Assembly (NCBI GenBank): GCA_016715205.1
Contig: JADKBC010000049.1
Location: forward strand, 1-64,000
Source of the DNA: Holophaga sp.
GTDB taxonomy: Bacteria; Acidobacteriota; Holophagae; Holophagales; Holophagaceae
DNA length: 64,000 bases
Reading direction: 5' to 3'
Below are positions 40,084 through 48,888 of the stretch, one piece after another (position 1 is the first letter of the stretch; every line of letters begins with the position of its first letter). Made by a program: the position numbers and the translations under genes. The notes below the pieces were generated by a model. The model saw only the letters and a list, made by a program, of their open reading frames with translations, had not been told where the DNA came from and did no database searches.

Positions 40084-42642
40084 CTAGGCCGATTGGCGCT
40101 CGATGCCCAACTTGAGCATCCGGGAGCGGAGGGTGCTGGGTTTCAACCCGAGAATCTGGGCGGCGCCCTGGACGCCCTCCAGTTTCCAGGCCGAGGCTTC
40201 CAGCACCCGAAGAATATGTTCCCGTTCCAGGTCCACCAGGTTCTTCAGGCTGCCCGGATCGGTGGTTTGAAGGTTCGGGGATTCGAGGTGATCCGCCAAC
40301 CGGAGGCTGCTGCCTTCCGAGACCAGCACGGCCCGCTCGATGACATTCTGGAGTTCTCGCACGTTGCCAGGCCAGGAATAGGCCTGAAGGGTCTGGAGTA
40401 CTGAGTTGGGCAGGGCCAACTCGGGTCGCACCAGTTTCTGGCAAACCCGGACCAGGAAGGCCTGGGCCAGAATCGGAATATCTTCCTTGCGGCTTCGCAG
40501 GGGCGGCACCGTGATGGGAAAAACATTGAGCCGGTACCAGAGATCTTCCCGGAACCGGCCCGTGGGGACTTCCTTGGCCAAGTCGCGGTTGGTGGCGGCC
40601 AGCACGCGCACATCCACCTTGAGCGTGCGATCCCCGCCCACCCGCTGGAATTCGCCATCCTGCAGCACCCGCAGCAGCTTGGCCTGCATTTCCAAGGGGA
40701 GTTCTCCCACTTCATCCAGGAATAGAGTTCCCCCATCGGCCAATTCAAAGCGACCTTTACGCTGGGACTGGGCCCCGGTGAAGGCGCCCCGCTCGTGGCC
40801 GAAGAGTTCGCTTTCGGCGAGGGCCGGGGGCAGGGCGGCGCAATTCACTTTGACCAAGGGGGCATTGGCCCGCGGCCCCAGGCGGTGTACGGCCTCGGCC
40901 ACCAACTCTTTTCCGGTGCCCGTTTCGCCCTGGATCAGCACCGTGGTTTCTGATGGGGCCACCTGACGAATTCGGAACAGCAGGTATTTCATGGGGTCGC
41001 TTTGGCCCAACAGCTCGTCGGAGCCTTCCACGGCTTGGATCTTTTCCCGGTAGTAGGTGTTCTCGGCTTCCAGCCGATCCTTCAGCCCACGGATTTCCTC
41101 GAAGGCCTGTTTGAGGGCAAGTTCGCCCTGTTTGCGGTCGGAGATATCCCGGATGCTGCCCCGGTTTCCCGCATTCTGGTTGTCCCCGATTTGCACCGGG
41201 TTGTCATCCTGTTCCACCCACCGAAGCGCCCCGGTTTTGGTTTGGATGCGGTACTCCAGGGAACCCTGGGGCTCACCGGCAAGGGCCGCAGTCTGGTGGC
41301 GTCGCCAGGTGGGTCGGTCCTCTTCGGCCACCATCTGTTCCAGCAGGTCGGGGTTCGCCGTGAAGGCCTGGGGGGCATACCCGGTGACGCGTTCGCAGGC
41401 GGGCGAAAGGTATTCGAAGCTGCCATCAGGTCGCTGCCAGAATTCCCAGTCATGGGTGAAATCGGCCACGGTTCGGTAGCGCTGCTCAGCGTGGGCCAAG
41501 GCCAGCTCGGTGCGTTTCCGCCGCCGAAGTTGAGCGATAAGACCTGCCACCAGGAGGCTTTCCACCAGGATGATCCCCAGGGCGAGGCTGATTTCCTTCC
41601 AGTAGGCATCCCAGATGCCCGCCTTTCTGAATTTGATGAGACTGCCCGCCGGGAGGCGGCTTTCCCGCAGGCCCCAGCGTTTGAGCTGACGCCAATCGAA
41701 CATGGGCGCTGCGCCGGAATCGTGCACCAGCGGGATGGAGCCTGCGTGCTCGCCCTTGAGGACGCGCAGTCCGAGCTGGGCGGAAGCCTTGCCAGAAAGC
41801 TCCATGCTGAGCAGCACGCCGCCCAACATGCCGTTGCCAAGGTCTTCGTGGATGACCCCGAAGACTGGCCTTCGGCTGGCGGCGGAAATGCGGGCCAGGG
41901 GTTCGTTGGTGGTGTAATCCAGCCCCGAGACATCCTGGAGCAGGCTGCCAAAGAGAACCAGTTCGTGGTCGGGCAGGTTGCGGACCCTGGCTTCGATCTG
42001 GTCCAGGGAGAGGTCGTTCAGGTATTCAAAGCCCACCCGGCCCGCGAAGGAGGCGAAGATGCGCTGACCCTGCTTGGCCTGGTCCCGTTCATAGTCACTG
42101 GCGCCCAGCACCACATGGATGCGCCGGGTTGATGGGTACAAGGCAAGCATGAGGTCGATGGTCATGGGAGCGTTGCGGGCGGACAGCGCTCCCGTGAGGT
42201 TGGGCCGCTGTGTCCGGGCTGCCTCCACAAACCGGGGCGCGGTGTAGCAGGTCACCACCGGCACCTGCGGCAGAAAGCCCTTCTTGACCACGAAATCGAG
42301 GGCAGTGGGGCCTACGATGATCAGGAGATCCACCTTGCGGCGGGCGAATTTTTCGTTGTAGAGGCTCAGCAGGCTTGCGTCATAGGCTGGGCTGGAAAAA
42401 CGATCCAGCCCCGTGTATTCGCTGAAGACGTCAACGGGAGTCGCGGAGCCCTTCTGAAGGCTTTCGGTGATGGCCGTGCTGAGTTCCCGCAAACCCGGCA
42501 CATCCTGTGGCAGGGAATGCAGCACCACCACCATTTTGCGCGGGCTTTCGGGGCCCCTGGCCGGTGTCTGGGCCCTGGCCAGGCCCAGGCTCAGCAGGCA
42601 CACCCACCCAAAGCCGCAGAGGAATCGCTTAACAGAAGGCAT
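40084..42642 (-). CDS. Membrane-bound sigma-54 transcriptional activator with periplasmic sensor domain
   Basis: 852 residues. Signal peptide (about 1-25). Periplasmic domain (about 35-330) resembling ABC-type substrate-binding proteins (VDLLIIVGPTALDFV; RIHVVLGASDYERDQ). TM at about 350-378 followed by RRRKR. PAS domain (about 392-510). AAA+ domain with Walker A GETGTGKE at 572-579, GAFTGA at 619-624 and Walker B LFLDE ending at 644. C-terminal Fis-type HTH (AAQILGLKPSTLRSRM). The intact GAFTGA means it can engage sigma-54. No receiver domain, so it is a one-component switch working from the membrane. It lies directly upstream of the sigma-54 operon it probably controls. Confidence 0.92.
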   Translation of the reverse strand: MPSVKRFLCGFGWVCLLSLGLARAQTPARGPESPRKMVVVLHSLPQDVPGLRELSTAITESLQKGSATPVDVFSEYTGLDRFSSPAYDASLLSLYNEKFARRKVDLLIIVGPTALDFVVKKGFLPQVPVVTCYTAPRFVEAARTQRPNLTGALSARNAPMTIDLMLALYPSTRRIHVVLGASDYERDQAKQGQRIFASFAGRVGFEYLNDLSLDQIEARVRNLPDHELVLFGSLLQDVSGLDYTTNEPLARISAASRRPVFGVIHEDLGNGMLGGVLLSMELSGKASAQLGLRVLKGEHAGSIPLVHDSGAAPMFDWRQLKRWGLRESRLPAGSLIKFRKAGIWDAYWKEISLALGIILVESLLVAGLIAQLRRRKRTELALAHAEQRYRTVADFTHDWEFWQRPDGSFEYLSPACERVTGYAPQAFTANPDLLEQMVAEEDRPTWRRHQTAALAGEPQGSLEYRIQTKTGALRWVEQDDNPVQIGDNQNAGNRGSIRDISDRKQGELALKQAFEEIRGLKDRLEAENTYYREKIQAVEGSDELLGQSDPMKYLLFRIRQVAPSETTVLIQGETGTGKELVAEAVHRLGPRANAPLVKVNCAALPPALAESELFGHERGAFTGAQSQRKGRFELADGGTLFLDEVGELPLEMQAKLLRVLQDGEFQRVGGDRTLKVDVRVLAATNRDLAKEVPTGRFREDLWYRLNVFPITVPPLRSRKEDIPILAQAFLVRVCQKLVRPELALPNSVLQTLQAYSWPGNVRELQNVIERAVLVSEGSSLRLADHLESPNLQTTDPGSLKNLVDLEREHILRVLEASAWKLEGVQGAAQILGLKPSTLRSRMLKLGIERQSA

Positions 42643-42693
42643 GGGGACGATGGTAGCTCAAGCCTTCCCTCGGTTCCTGGGTGAAGCGCCGTT

Positions 42694-42894
42694 TCACCGC
42701 TGTCGGAGCAGCCAAGCCTCCAAGCGCTGGCGGAATCCGCTGGGATCGTTCAGATCCTCCACCGATAACCGGGCTGGGCAGGCCTCTTTCGAGGTGAACA
42801 GCAAGGGACCCTGGCGTATGCGGAGCAGGTTTCTCGGAGGTGGGGCTTCGGACGTGGCGGTGGTGCCCCGATCCGCTTGGTTGGTCATTCCCAT
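42694..42894 (-). CDS. Possible small protein upstream of the sigma-54 activator
   Basis: 66 residues (MGMTNQADRGTTATSEAP...). A strong AAGGAGG precedes the ATG by 6-7 bp, and the stop lies 51 bp before the activator start on the same strand. The C-terminal half (LSVEDLNDPSGFRQRLEAWLLRQR) looks helical and amphipathic. No family recognised. The ribosome-binding site and position argue for a real gene; its shortness argues for caution. Confidence 0.45.
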   Translation of the reverse strand: MGMTNQADRGTTATSEAPPPRNLLRIRQGPLLFTSKEACPARLSVEDLNDPSGFRQRLEAWLLRQR

Positions 42895-42947
42895 GGGGCC
42901 CCTCCTTCCTTGTTTTTCTAAAGATAGGCATATGTCAGACTTACGCC

Positions 42948-43550
42948 ATGGCTCGAATTTTTCAGACCCCGGTGGCGCCCCTCTTCCCTTTGGAGGGACC
43001 CGTCCAAGTGTTGCTTTTCGGGGAGGCCCCTGGGCCCCTTGGGGCCGACAAGAGCGGGATACCCTTTTGGGGGGATCGGGCTGGATTGGTGGTCTACCGA
43101 GCCTTGGAAGCCGCTGGCTTGGCCCGGGTACCGGCCGAGGCCTATGCCGATTGGGATGGGGCACGTCTGAAGGCAAATGGTTTGGTGCCGATCATTACGG
43201 GAGTGGCGCTGAGCAACGCCTACCCGAGTTGCCCCACCCGAGATGGCCAGACCTTCAAGGCCCCCACGGATCGGGAACTGGCTGGGCCGGAAAACCTCGC
43301 CCGGATTGGTCAAGAGCTGACCTTGGCCGCCTCGCGCTGCCCTGGCCGCCTGCGGGTGATCGCCCTGGGCAAGCGAGCCCAATGGCTGTTCCAGAGAATC
43401 GAAGGGGCTCCGGTCTTTGACCTGGTGACACTGCCCCATCCCTCGGCCCAGGGTCTGCTTCAGGCTGCCCCGGGCAAGGGCAAGGGGCTGCGGCTGGCGG
43501 ACCTTCAAGCGGCCTGGGAAGCTCGGCTGGAAGCGTTATTATCGATGTAA
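42948..43550 (+). CDS. Uracil-DNA-glycosylase superfamily protein
   Basis: 200 residues. LLFGEAPGPLGADKSGIPF corresponds to the glycosylase GEAPG active-site motif; TGVALSNAYPSCPTRDG and LVTLPHPSAQGLL correspond to the later motifs, the second with the HPS catalytic loop. Length fits the family-4/5-like or MUG-like groups. It should remove uracil or another damaged base. No clear ribosome-binding site precedes MARIFQ, so the start is provisional. Divergent from the sigma-54 activator. Confidence 0.75.
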   Translation: MARIFQTPVAPLFPLEGPVQVLLFGEAPGPLGADKSGIPFWGDRAGLVVYRALEAAGLARVPAEAYADWDGARLKANGLVPIITGVALSNAYPSCPTRDGQTFKAPTDRELAGPENLARIGQELTLAASRCPGRLRVIALGKRAQWLFQRIEGAPVFDLVTLPHPSAQGLLQAAPGKGKGLRLADLQAAWEARLEALLSM

Positions 43551-43600
43551 CCCATTTCCCATCGAACCACGCTTTCCATCCGGTCGACCCGAGGTGATCC

Positions 43601-44473
43601 ATGCGCGCCCACGCAACGGCTTCCATAGGTTTGCTTGCCACTCTGCTGGCTCTGGTCCTTTCCCTGGCTCCCGCCCGGGCGGGCTCCCCCACGCCGTCCA
43701 AGGCCCATTCCATTCTCCTGGCCAACGTATTGGGGCCCCAGGTGGATCCGGCGGGCTATCTCGTCAGCGAAAAATTCGACGGAGTGCGTGCGACCTGGGA
43801 TGGCAAGGTCCTGAGGTTTCGCAGCGGCAGGGAGGTGCCTGCGCCGGGCTGGTTTACCGCCAAACTGCCGCCCCAGGCTCTGGACGGGGAGTTGTGGCTG
43901 GCCCGGGGCCGTTTCGAGGACCTTTCGGGTTTCGTGCGCAAGGTCCAGCCGGTGGACGCGGAATGGCAGCAGATCAAGTTCCTGGTGTTCGAATTGCCGG
44001 GGGCGCCAGGGCCATTCACCGAGCGGGCCCAGCGCATTCAGGAACTGGTGGCAGGCGCCCAATGGCCGCAACTGGTGGCGGTGACGCAATTCCGGGTGGC
44101 CAATCGGGCCGAACTCCAGCGCAAATTGAACGAAGTCGTGCGCGGTGGTGGCGAGGGGTTGATGCTCCATTTGGCGGACGCAACCTATGTAACAGGCCGG
44201 AGCGATGTGCTTCTCAAACTGAAACCCTTGAGCGATACCGAAGCCACCGTGGTGGAACACCTGCCTGGCAAAGGGAAATACCAAGGCGCGCTGGGTGCCC
44301 TGCGGGTGGAAATGCCCGATGGGAAGCGGTTTGTTCTGGGAGCTGGCTTCACTGATGCGGTGCGCCAGAATCCACCCCCGGTGGGAACGGTGATTACCTA
44401 CACCTATCGGGGCCTGACCAAGAAGGGGTTGCCCCGCTGTGCGAGCTACTTGCGGGTGCGGGATACCTTTTAA
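43601..44473 (+). CDS. Periplasmic ATP-dependent DNA ligase (LigE-type)
   Basis: 290 residues. Signal peptide about 1-27, unusual for a ligase and typical of the Lig E group. Adenylation motif EKFDGVRA with nucleotidyl Lys58, then LDGELW, GGGEGLMLH and VLLKLKP as later nucleotidyltransferase motifs. A small OB-fold domain ends the protein (KYQGALGALRVEMPDG). It would act on DNA in the periplasm, as proposed for DNA uptake in other bacteria. No competence gene is adjacent. Confidence 0.9.
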   Translation: MRAHATASIGLLATLLALVLSLAPARAGSPTPSKAHSILLANVLGPQVDPAGYLVSEKFDGVRATWDGKVLRFRSGREVPAPGWFTAKLPPQALDGELWLARGRFEDLSGFVRKVQPVDAEWQQIKFLVFELPGAPGPFTERAQRIQELVAGAQWPQLVAVTQFRVANRAELQRKLNEVVRGGGEGLMLHLADATYVTGRSDVLLKLKPLSDTEATVVEHLPGKGKYQGALGALRVEMPDGKRFVLGAGFTDAVRQNPPPVGTVITYTYRGLTKKGLPRCASYLRVRDTF

Positions 44474-44550
44474 GCTAGGAATTCTGCGGGTTTGGTGGTC
44501 TTCTGTTAGGTCGCGCAGCGTTCCGATGAACGCCGGGCCCGGAGGTGCAT

Positions 44551-45828
44551 ATGGCACGATTAAGCAAGACCTGGAAAGCAGAAACCGAGGATACGGCGCT
44601 GGCCGCCGAACTTCACACCGCACTGGAGGTCAGCCACCGCCAGGCCAAGGGCTTGGTGGATTCGGGCTGCGTGAAGGTGAATGGCACCGAGGCCCATAGT
44701 TACGGCCTGCGGTTGAAGGTCGGGGATGTCCTCGAGGTGGGCTTTGATCCGGCGCGCACCTACCAGGCGCTGCCCAAGCCCCGGAAGGCCCTGGATGAAT
44801 CCGGGTTCCGCGTGCTGCAGGAAGATACCCATCTGGTGTTTGTGGACAAGCCGGCGGGCCTCCTCACGGTTCCGGCCGAAAAGGGCAACGAGAATAATCT
44901 GGCCGAGGCCCTCACCGACCATTACCGGCGTCGGGGCTTCAAGCGCTTCCAGCTCTTCATCGTGCATCGGCTGGATCGCTTCACCTCGGGGGTACTGGTC
45001 TTTGCCAAGACACCGGAGGCCCTGCACGGGCTCAAGACTCTGTTCGGCGCCCATCGGCTCCAGCGCGTGTACAAAGCCATCCTGGTGGGTGAGATCCCCG
45101 AAAACGCAGGCACCTTGCTGGGCCACTTGGTGGAACGCAAGGATATGAAAATGGCAGTGGTGCAGCCCCGCAAGGACGACAAGAGTTCCAAGTCGGCCGT
45201 GACCCATTACCGCGTGCTGGAGCGCCTCCCGGGTCATACCGTGGTGGAAGTGAAACTGGAAACGGGCCGCCGCAACCAGATCCGCGTGCAGTTTGCGGAC
45301 CGTGGGTTCCCTTTGCTGGGGGACCAGGTTTATGGCCAGAAGAGCGAACTGCTCGATCGCCAGGCGCTGCATGCCGAAGTGCTGGGCTTCAGGCACCCGG
45401 TGACCGATGAGCAGGTGACCGTCATGTCGCCCCTGCCCAAGGACATGGAAGCCGCCCTAAAGGCCCTGCGTACCTTCCGTCGGGTGGAGCGCGCCGAGGC
45501 GGGTATCCAGGGTGAAGAAGGTATCTATAAACCGAAGATCACCAACGCCCGCAAGTTCGATCGGGTGCAACGGGCCCAGCGGTTTACGGGTGAAAAAACG
45601 GAAGAGGGTCGTTCAGAGCGCCCTGAAAGGCCAGAGCGCGGTGCTCGTCCCGCAGGTGCTCGTCCCGCAGGTGGACGCCCCACGGGCGGTCGCCCCCAGG
45701 CCACCCCCGGTGCACGCCCTGGTTCACGTCCGGCCCCCCGCACCGCCGCTGCACCCAAGGGCCGCCCCAAGCCGACGACCCGGTCCGCGAAAGGCCCCGG
45801 TGTACGGAGCAAGCGCCCCAAATCCTAG
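44551..45828 (+). CDS. RluA-family pseudouridine synthase with S4 domain
   Basis: 425 residues. S4 RNA-binding domain (about 18-70; SHRQAKGLVDSGCVKVNG). RluA catalytic domain with HRLDRFTSGV, catalytic Asp142, and the GRRNQIRVQF substrate motif. A disordered C-terminal tail (about 345-425) is rich in Arg, Pro and Gly, likely for RNA contact. It converts uridine to pseudouridine in 23S rRNA or tRNA; the target is not readable. GGAGG is 6 bp before the ATG. Confidence 0.92.
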   Translation: MARLSKTWKAETEDTALAAELHTALEVSHRQAKGLVDSGCVKVNGTEAHSYGLRLKVGDVLEVGFDPARTYQALPKPRKALDESGFRVLQEDTHLVFVDKPAGLLTVPAEKGNENNLAEALTDHYRRRGFKRFQLFIVHRLDRFTSGVLVFAKTPEALHGLKTLFGAHRLQRVYKAILVGEIPENAGTLLGHLVERKDMKMAVVQPRKDDKSSKSAVTHYRVLERLPGHTVVEVKLETGRRNQIRVQFADRGFPLLGDQVYGQKSELLDRQALHAEVLGFRHPVTDEQVTVMSPLPKDMEAALKALRTFRRVERAEAGIQGEEGIYKPKITNARKFDRVQRAQRFTGEKTEEGRSERPERPERGARPAGARPAGGRPTGGRPQATPGARPGSRPAPRTAAAPKGRPKPTTRSAKGPGVRSKRPKS

Positions 45829-45834
45829 GAAACC

Positions 45835-46749
45835 TTAGCTTCTCGCCTCGCAGGCTTGCAGGGTGTTCATCATCAACCCGGCAATGGTGAGCGGTCCCAC
45901 CCCTCCGGGCACGGGGGTGACGGCGCCCGCCACCTCCATGGCTTCCCCAAAGCGCACATCGCCACAGAGCACCCCGCCCTTGGTTTTGAGGGTTTCCAAC
46001 TTTTTGGGTTCCTTGGCAAAGATCTGGGTCCCAAGGTTCAGGTCCTCAACGCGGTTGATGCCCACATCCACCACCACGGCCCCGGGCTTGATCCAGGAGC
46101 CTTCCACCATGCCCGGACGGCCCACGGCGGCCACCAGCAGATCGGCTTCTCGGCAAACGCTAGGCAGATCAACGGTTCGGCTATGGGCGATGGTGACCGT
46201 GGCATGTTCTTCAAGGAGCATCAGGGCCATGGGCTTGCCCACGATCTCACTGCGCCCCAGCACCACCGCGCGTTTGCCCTTCATCTCAAAACCATAGGCC
46301 TTCAGCATGTTCATGACGGCGCTGGGGGTGCAGGGGCGCAGACCCGGGAGCCCTTCCAGCAAGAGGCCCTGGTTCATGGGGTGGAAGCCGTCCACGTCCT
46401 TGGCAGGCGCAATCCGGTGCAAGGCCTGTTTGGAATCGAGCCCCTTCGGCAGGGGCAACTGCACCAGGATTCCATCCACGCCGGCATCCTCGTTGAGTTG
46501 GTCGATGAGGGCATCCACTTGCGCTTGGGTGCTGTTTGCGGGAAGGCGATGTTCCAGGGAGCGGACACCCGTTTCGAGGCAGGCCTTCACCTTGCCGCGC
46601 ACATACACGTGGCTGGCCGGATCGTCCCCCACCAGCACCACTGCGAGGCATGGGGCGCGTTTCCCGGCGGCCACGCGGGCATCCACGGCCGTTTTGACCT
46701 CCGCAAGCATGCGATCGGCGTGGGCCTTGCCATCCAGGATCTGGGCCAT
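45835..46749 (-). CDS. folD: Methylenetetrahydrofolate dehydrogenase / cyclohydrolase
   Basis: 304 residues. Motifs VVLVGDDPASHVYVRGKVKAC (catalytic Lys) and GILVQLPLPKGL lead to the NADP fold VVLGRSEIVGKPMALML. PVPGGVGPLTIAGLM ends the protein. It interconverts 5,10-methylene-THF and 10-formyl-THF, so it supplies the one-carbon unit used by the MTHFR encoded at 26922. GGAGG precedes the ATG at MAQILD; an ATG four codons earlier is less well placed. Divergent from rimP. Confidence 0.95.
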   Translation of the reverse strand: MAQILDGKAHADRMLAEVKTAVDARVAAGKRAPCLAVVLVGDDPASHVYVRGKVKACLETGVRSLEHRLPANSTQAQVDALIDQLNEDAGVDGILVQLPLPKGLDSKQALHRIAPAKDVDGFHPMNQGLLLEGLPGLRPCTPSAVMNMLKAYGFEMKGKRAVVLGRSEIVGKPMALMLLEEHATVTIAHSRTVDLPSVCREADLLVAAVGRPGMVEGSWIKPGAVVVDVGINRVEDLNLGTQIFAKEPKKLETLKTKGGVLCGDVRFGEAMEVAGAVTPVPGGVGPLTIAGLMMNTLQACEARS

Positions 46750-46964
46750 CGATTCCTCCAAGGTGAACCCCTAAGAGTGCCTGAATGCGGCCCGGACTGG
46801 AATTGCCGTTGTCGCTCAAGGGATTCCCCGTTAGACTCATGGGTTGAATCTGGCCTTGCCTGCCGGGTTTGAAGCATCTGCCGGAAACGCAGCGGTTTTG
46901 AATTCGAAGGGGCTCTGTCGGGTGGGCTCGACCCGCCTCCTCTGGATTTAAGGAATCCCAACGA

Positions 46965-47513
46965 ATGGATCTGAAAAAACTCCAAGCCCCAATCGAACGC
47001 CAGCTTGCTTTGCTGGGCTTCGAATTGGTGTACCTGGAATCGGCCAAGGAAGGCCGTGACGATATCCTGCGCCTGTTCATCGATCACCTCGATGGCCAGC
47101 GCCCCATCACGCTGGACGACTGTGTAGCGGCCAACGATGGTCTGGTGATGTGGCTGGATGTGGAATTCCCCTCCTTGCGCGAAGACATGAGCCTGGAGAT
47201 TTCCAGTCCCGGCCTGGAACGCCCCCTCACCAAGGCAGAGCACTACCGCCGCTTTGCGGGGCGTCTCTGCCGCATCCAGACCGCAGCGCCCCTGAACGGG
47301 CAAAAGCGTTTCAAGGGTTGGATCGGGGAGGTCAGCTCCGAGGCCGTAACCATCGAAGAGGACGGCACCCTAAAAACAGTTCCCTTCACCGAAATTCAGA
47401 AGGCGCGCTTGGCGCCCTTTGATGAACCCAAGGCACCTAAACCCCGGATCGTGGCCATGGCCGCGTCCGATGAATTCGCCGGTGTAGAGAAAAGCTCCGG
47501 CGAGGAGGCGTAA
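46965..47513 (+). CDS. rimP: Ribosome maturation factor RimP
   Basis: 182 residues, usual length with a short tail. The family core LLGFELVYLESAKEGR and LEISSPGLERPLTKAEHYRRF is clear. Needed for 30S subunit maturation. It opens the conserved rimP-nusA-infB operon; nusA begins 2 bp after its stop. Confidence 0.93.
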   Translation: MDLKKLQAPIERQLALLGFELVYLESAKEGRDDILRLFIDHLDGQRPITLDDCVAANDGLVMWLDVEFPSLREDMSLEISSPGLERPLTKAEHYRRFAGRLCRIQTAAPLNGQKRFKGWIGEVSSEAVTIEEDGTLKTVPFTEIQKARLAPFDEPKAPKPRIVAMAASDEFAGVEKSSGEEA

Positions 47514-47515
47514 GC

Positions 47516-48835
47516 ATGGCAATCGTAGCCACCACTTTCTTCGATAGCGTGAAGATGATCGCGGCCGAAAAAGGCATTCCTGAAGAGGATGTCTTCAAGG
47601 CTGTCGAAGAATCCCTCGTCAAGGCCGCCGAGAAATACTTCCAGAGCATGGATTTCTACGGCAACTTCCAGGCCCAGATGGACCGCGAGACGGGTGAATT
47701 CCATGTCTACGCGCTCAAGCAGGTCGTGAAAGAAGTTGAAGAAGAGGATCTGGAAATCAGCCTGGAGGAGGCCCAGGGCCTCAACCCCGATGCCGCCGAG
47801 GGCGATACCCTCTGGCTGCCCCAGGATACTTCCCAGTTGGGCCGCATCGCTGCCCAGGCGGCGAAGCAGGTGCTGGTGCAGAAGGTGCGCGAAGCCGAGC
47901 GTGAGCGGATCTTCGTGGATTTCGCCGACCGCATGGGCGAAGTGGTTGTCGGCGAAGTGAAACGCTTCGAGAAGAGCGCCATCATCCTGGAAGTGGACCG
48001 AGTCGAGGCCATGTTGAAGCGCAGCGAGGCTCTCCGTGGCGACCGCTTCGACAAGGGTCAGCGCATCAAGATCGTCATCATCAGCGTGGACAAGAGCGCC
48101 AAGGATCCCCAGGTGCAGGTCAGCCGCACCGATCCCAGGCTGCTGGTCAAGCTGTTCGACCAGGAAGTGCCCGAAATTCACGACGGCACCGTGGTGATTC
48201 GTTCCTGTGTTCGCGAGGCGGGCGACCGCGCCAAGGTGGCCGTCCAGAGCATCGACCCCGATGTGGATCCCGTGGGCGCCTGCGTGGGCCTGAAGGGCAG
48301 CCGCGTGCAGGCCATCATCCGCGAACTGAAGAATGAAAAGATTGATATCGTTCGTTTTGATGAAGACATTACGCGTTTCATCGCCAATGCCCTGAACCCC
48401 GCCAAGGCCCTGCGGGTGAACATCTTGGACCTCGAAACCCACCGGGTGGAAGTGGTGGTGGATGACGAACAGCTCTCCATCGCCATTGGCAAGCGCGGAC
48501 AGAACGTCCGTCTGGCCGCCAAGCTTACGGGTTGGAACATCGATGTCCGCAGCGAGAGCGAAAAGCGTCGCGAGGCTGAAGTTGCCATGGGCATCGTGCT
48601 GCCCGAGGCTGTGACCGCTCCAGTTGTCGAGGCTACCGGCTCGGTGCTTTTGGCCGAACTGGGAGGCGTCGAAGGGCTGGACGAAGCCAAGGCCGACCTG
48701 CTGGCCGCGGCGGGCTTTGCGGATGCAAAATCCCTGTACACTGTCACGGTAGAACAATTGCTCAGCGTGGAAGGCATGGATCAGGATTTTGCCTTCCGCC
48801 TGATTGACGCCGTCCACGAACGCTTCGGCGAATAG
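47516..48835 (+). CDS. nusA: Transcription termination/antitermination factor NusA
   Basis: 439 residues. N-terminal RNA-polymerase-binding domain (about 1-130), S1 domain (VGEVKRFEKSAIILEVDR), then two KH domains (DPVGACVGLKGSRVQAII; LSIAIGKRGQNVRLAAKL). A C-terminal helix-hairpin-helix region (about 375-439) is reduced to roughly one acidic-repeat-like unit, so it is shorter than the E. coli protein. Second gene of rimP-nusA-infB. Confidence 0.95.
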   Translation: MAIVATTFFDSVKMIAAEKGIPEEDVFKAVEESLVKAAEKYFQSMDFYGNFQAQMDRETGEFHVYALKQVVKEVEEEDLEISLEEAQGLNPDAAEGDTLWLPQDTSQLGRIAAQAAKQVLVQKVREAERERIFVDFADRMGEVVVGEVKRFEKSAIILEVDRVEAMLKRSEALRGDRFDKGQRIKIVIISVDKSAKDPQVQVSRTDPRLLVKLFDQEVPEIHDGTVVIRSCVREAGDRAKVAVQSIDPDVDPVGACVGLKGSRVQAIIRELKNEKIDIVRFDEDITRFIANALNPAKALRVNILDLETHRVEVVVDDEQLSIAIGKRGQNVRLAAKLTGWNIDVRSESEKRREAEVAMGIVLPEAVTAPVVEATGSVLLAELGGVEGLDEAKADLLAAAGFADAKSLYTVTVEQLLSVEGMDQDFAFRLIDAVHERFGE

Positions 48836-48888
48836 GCCAGTTGCTTAAGCTCTTCCGAGTCCCACCAACGATCGAGGTAAGCCCTTTC

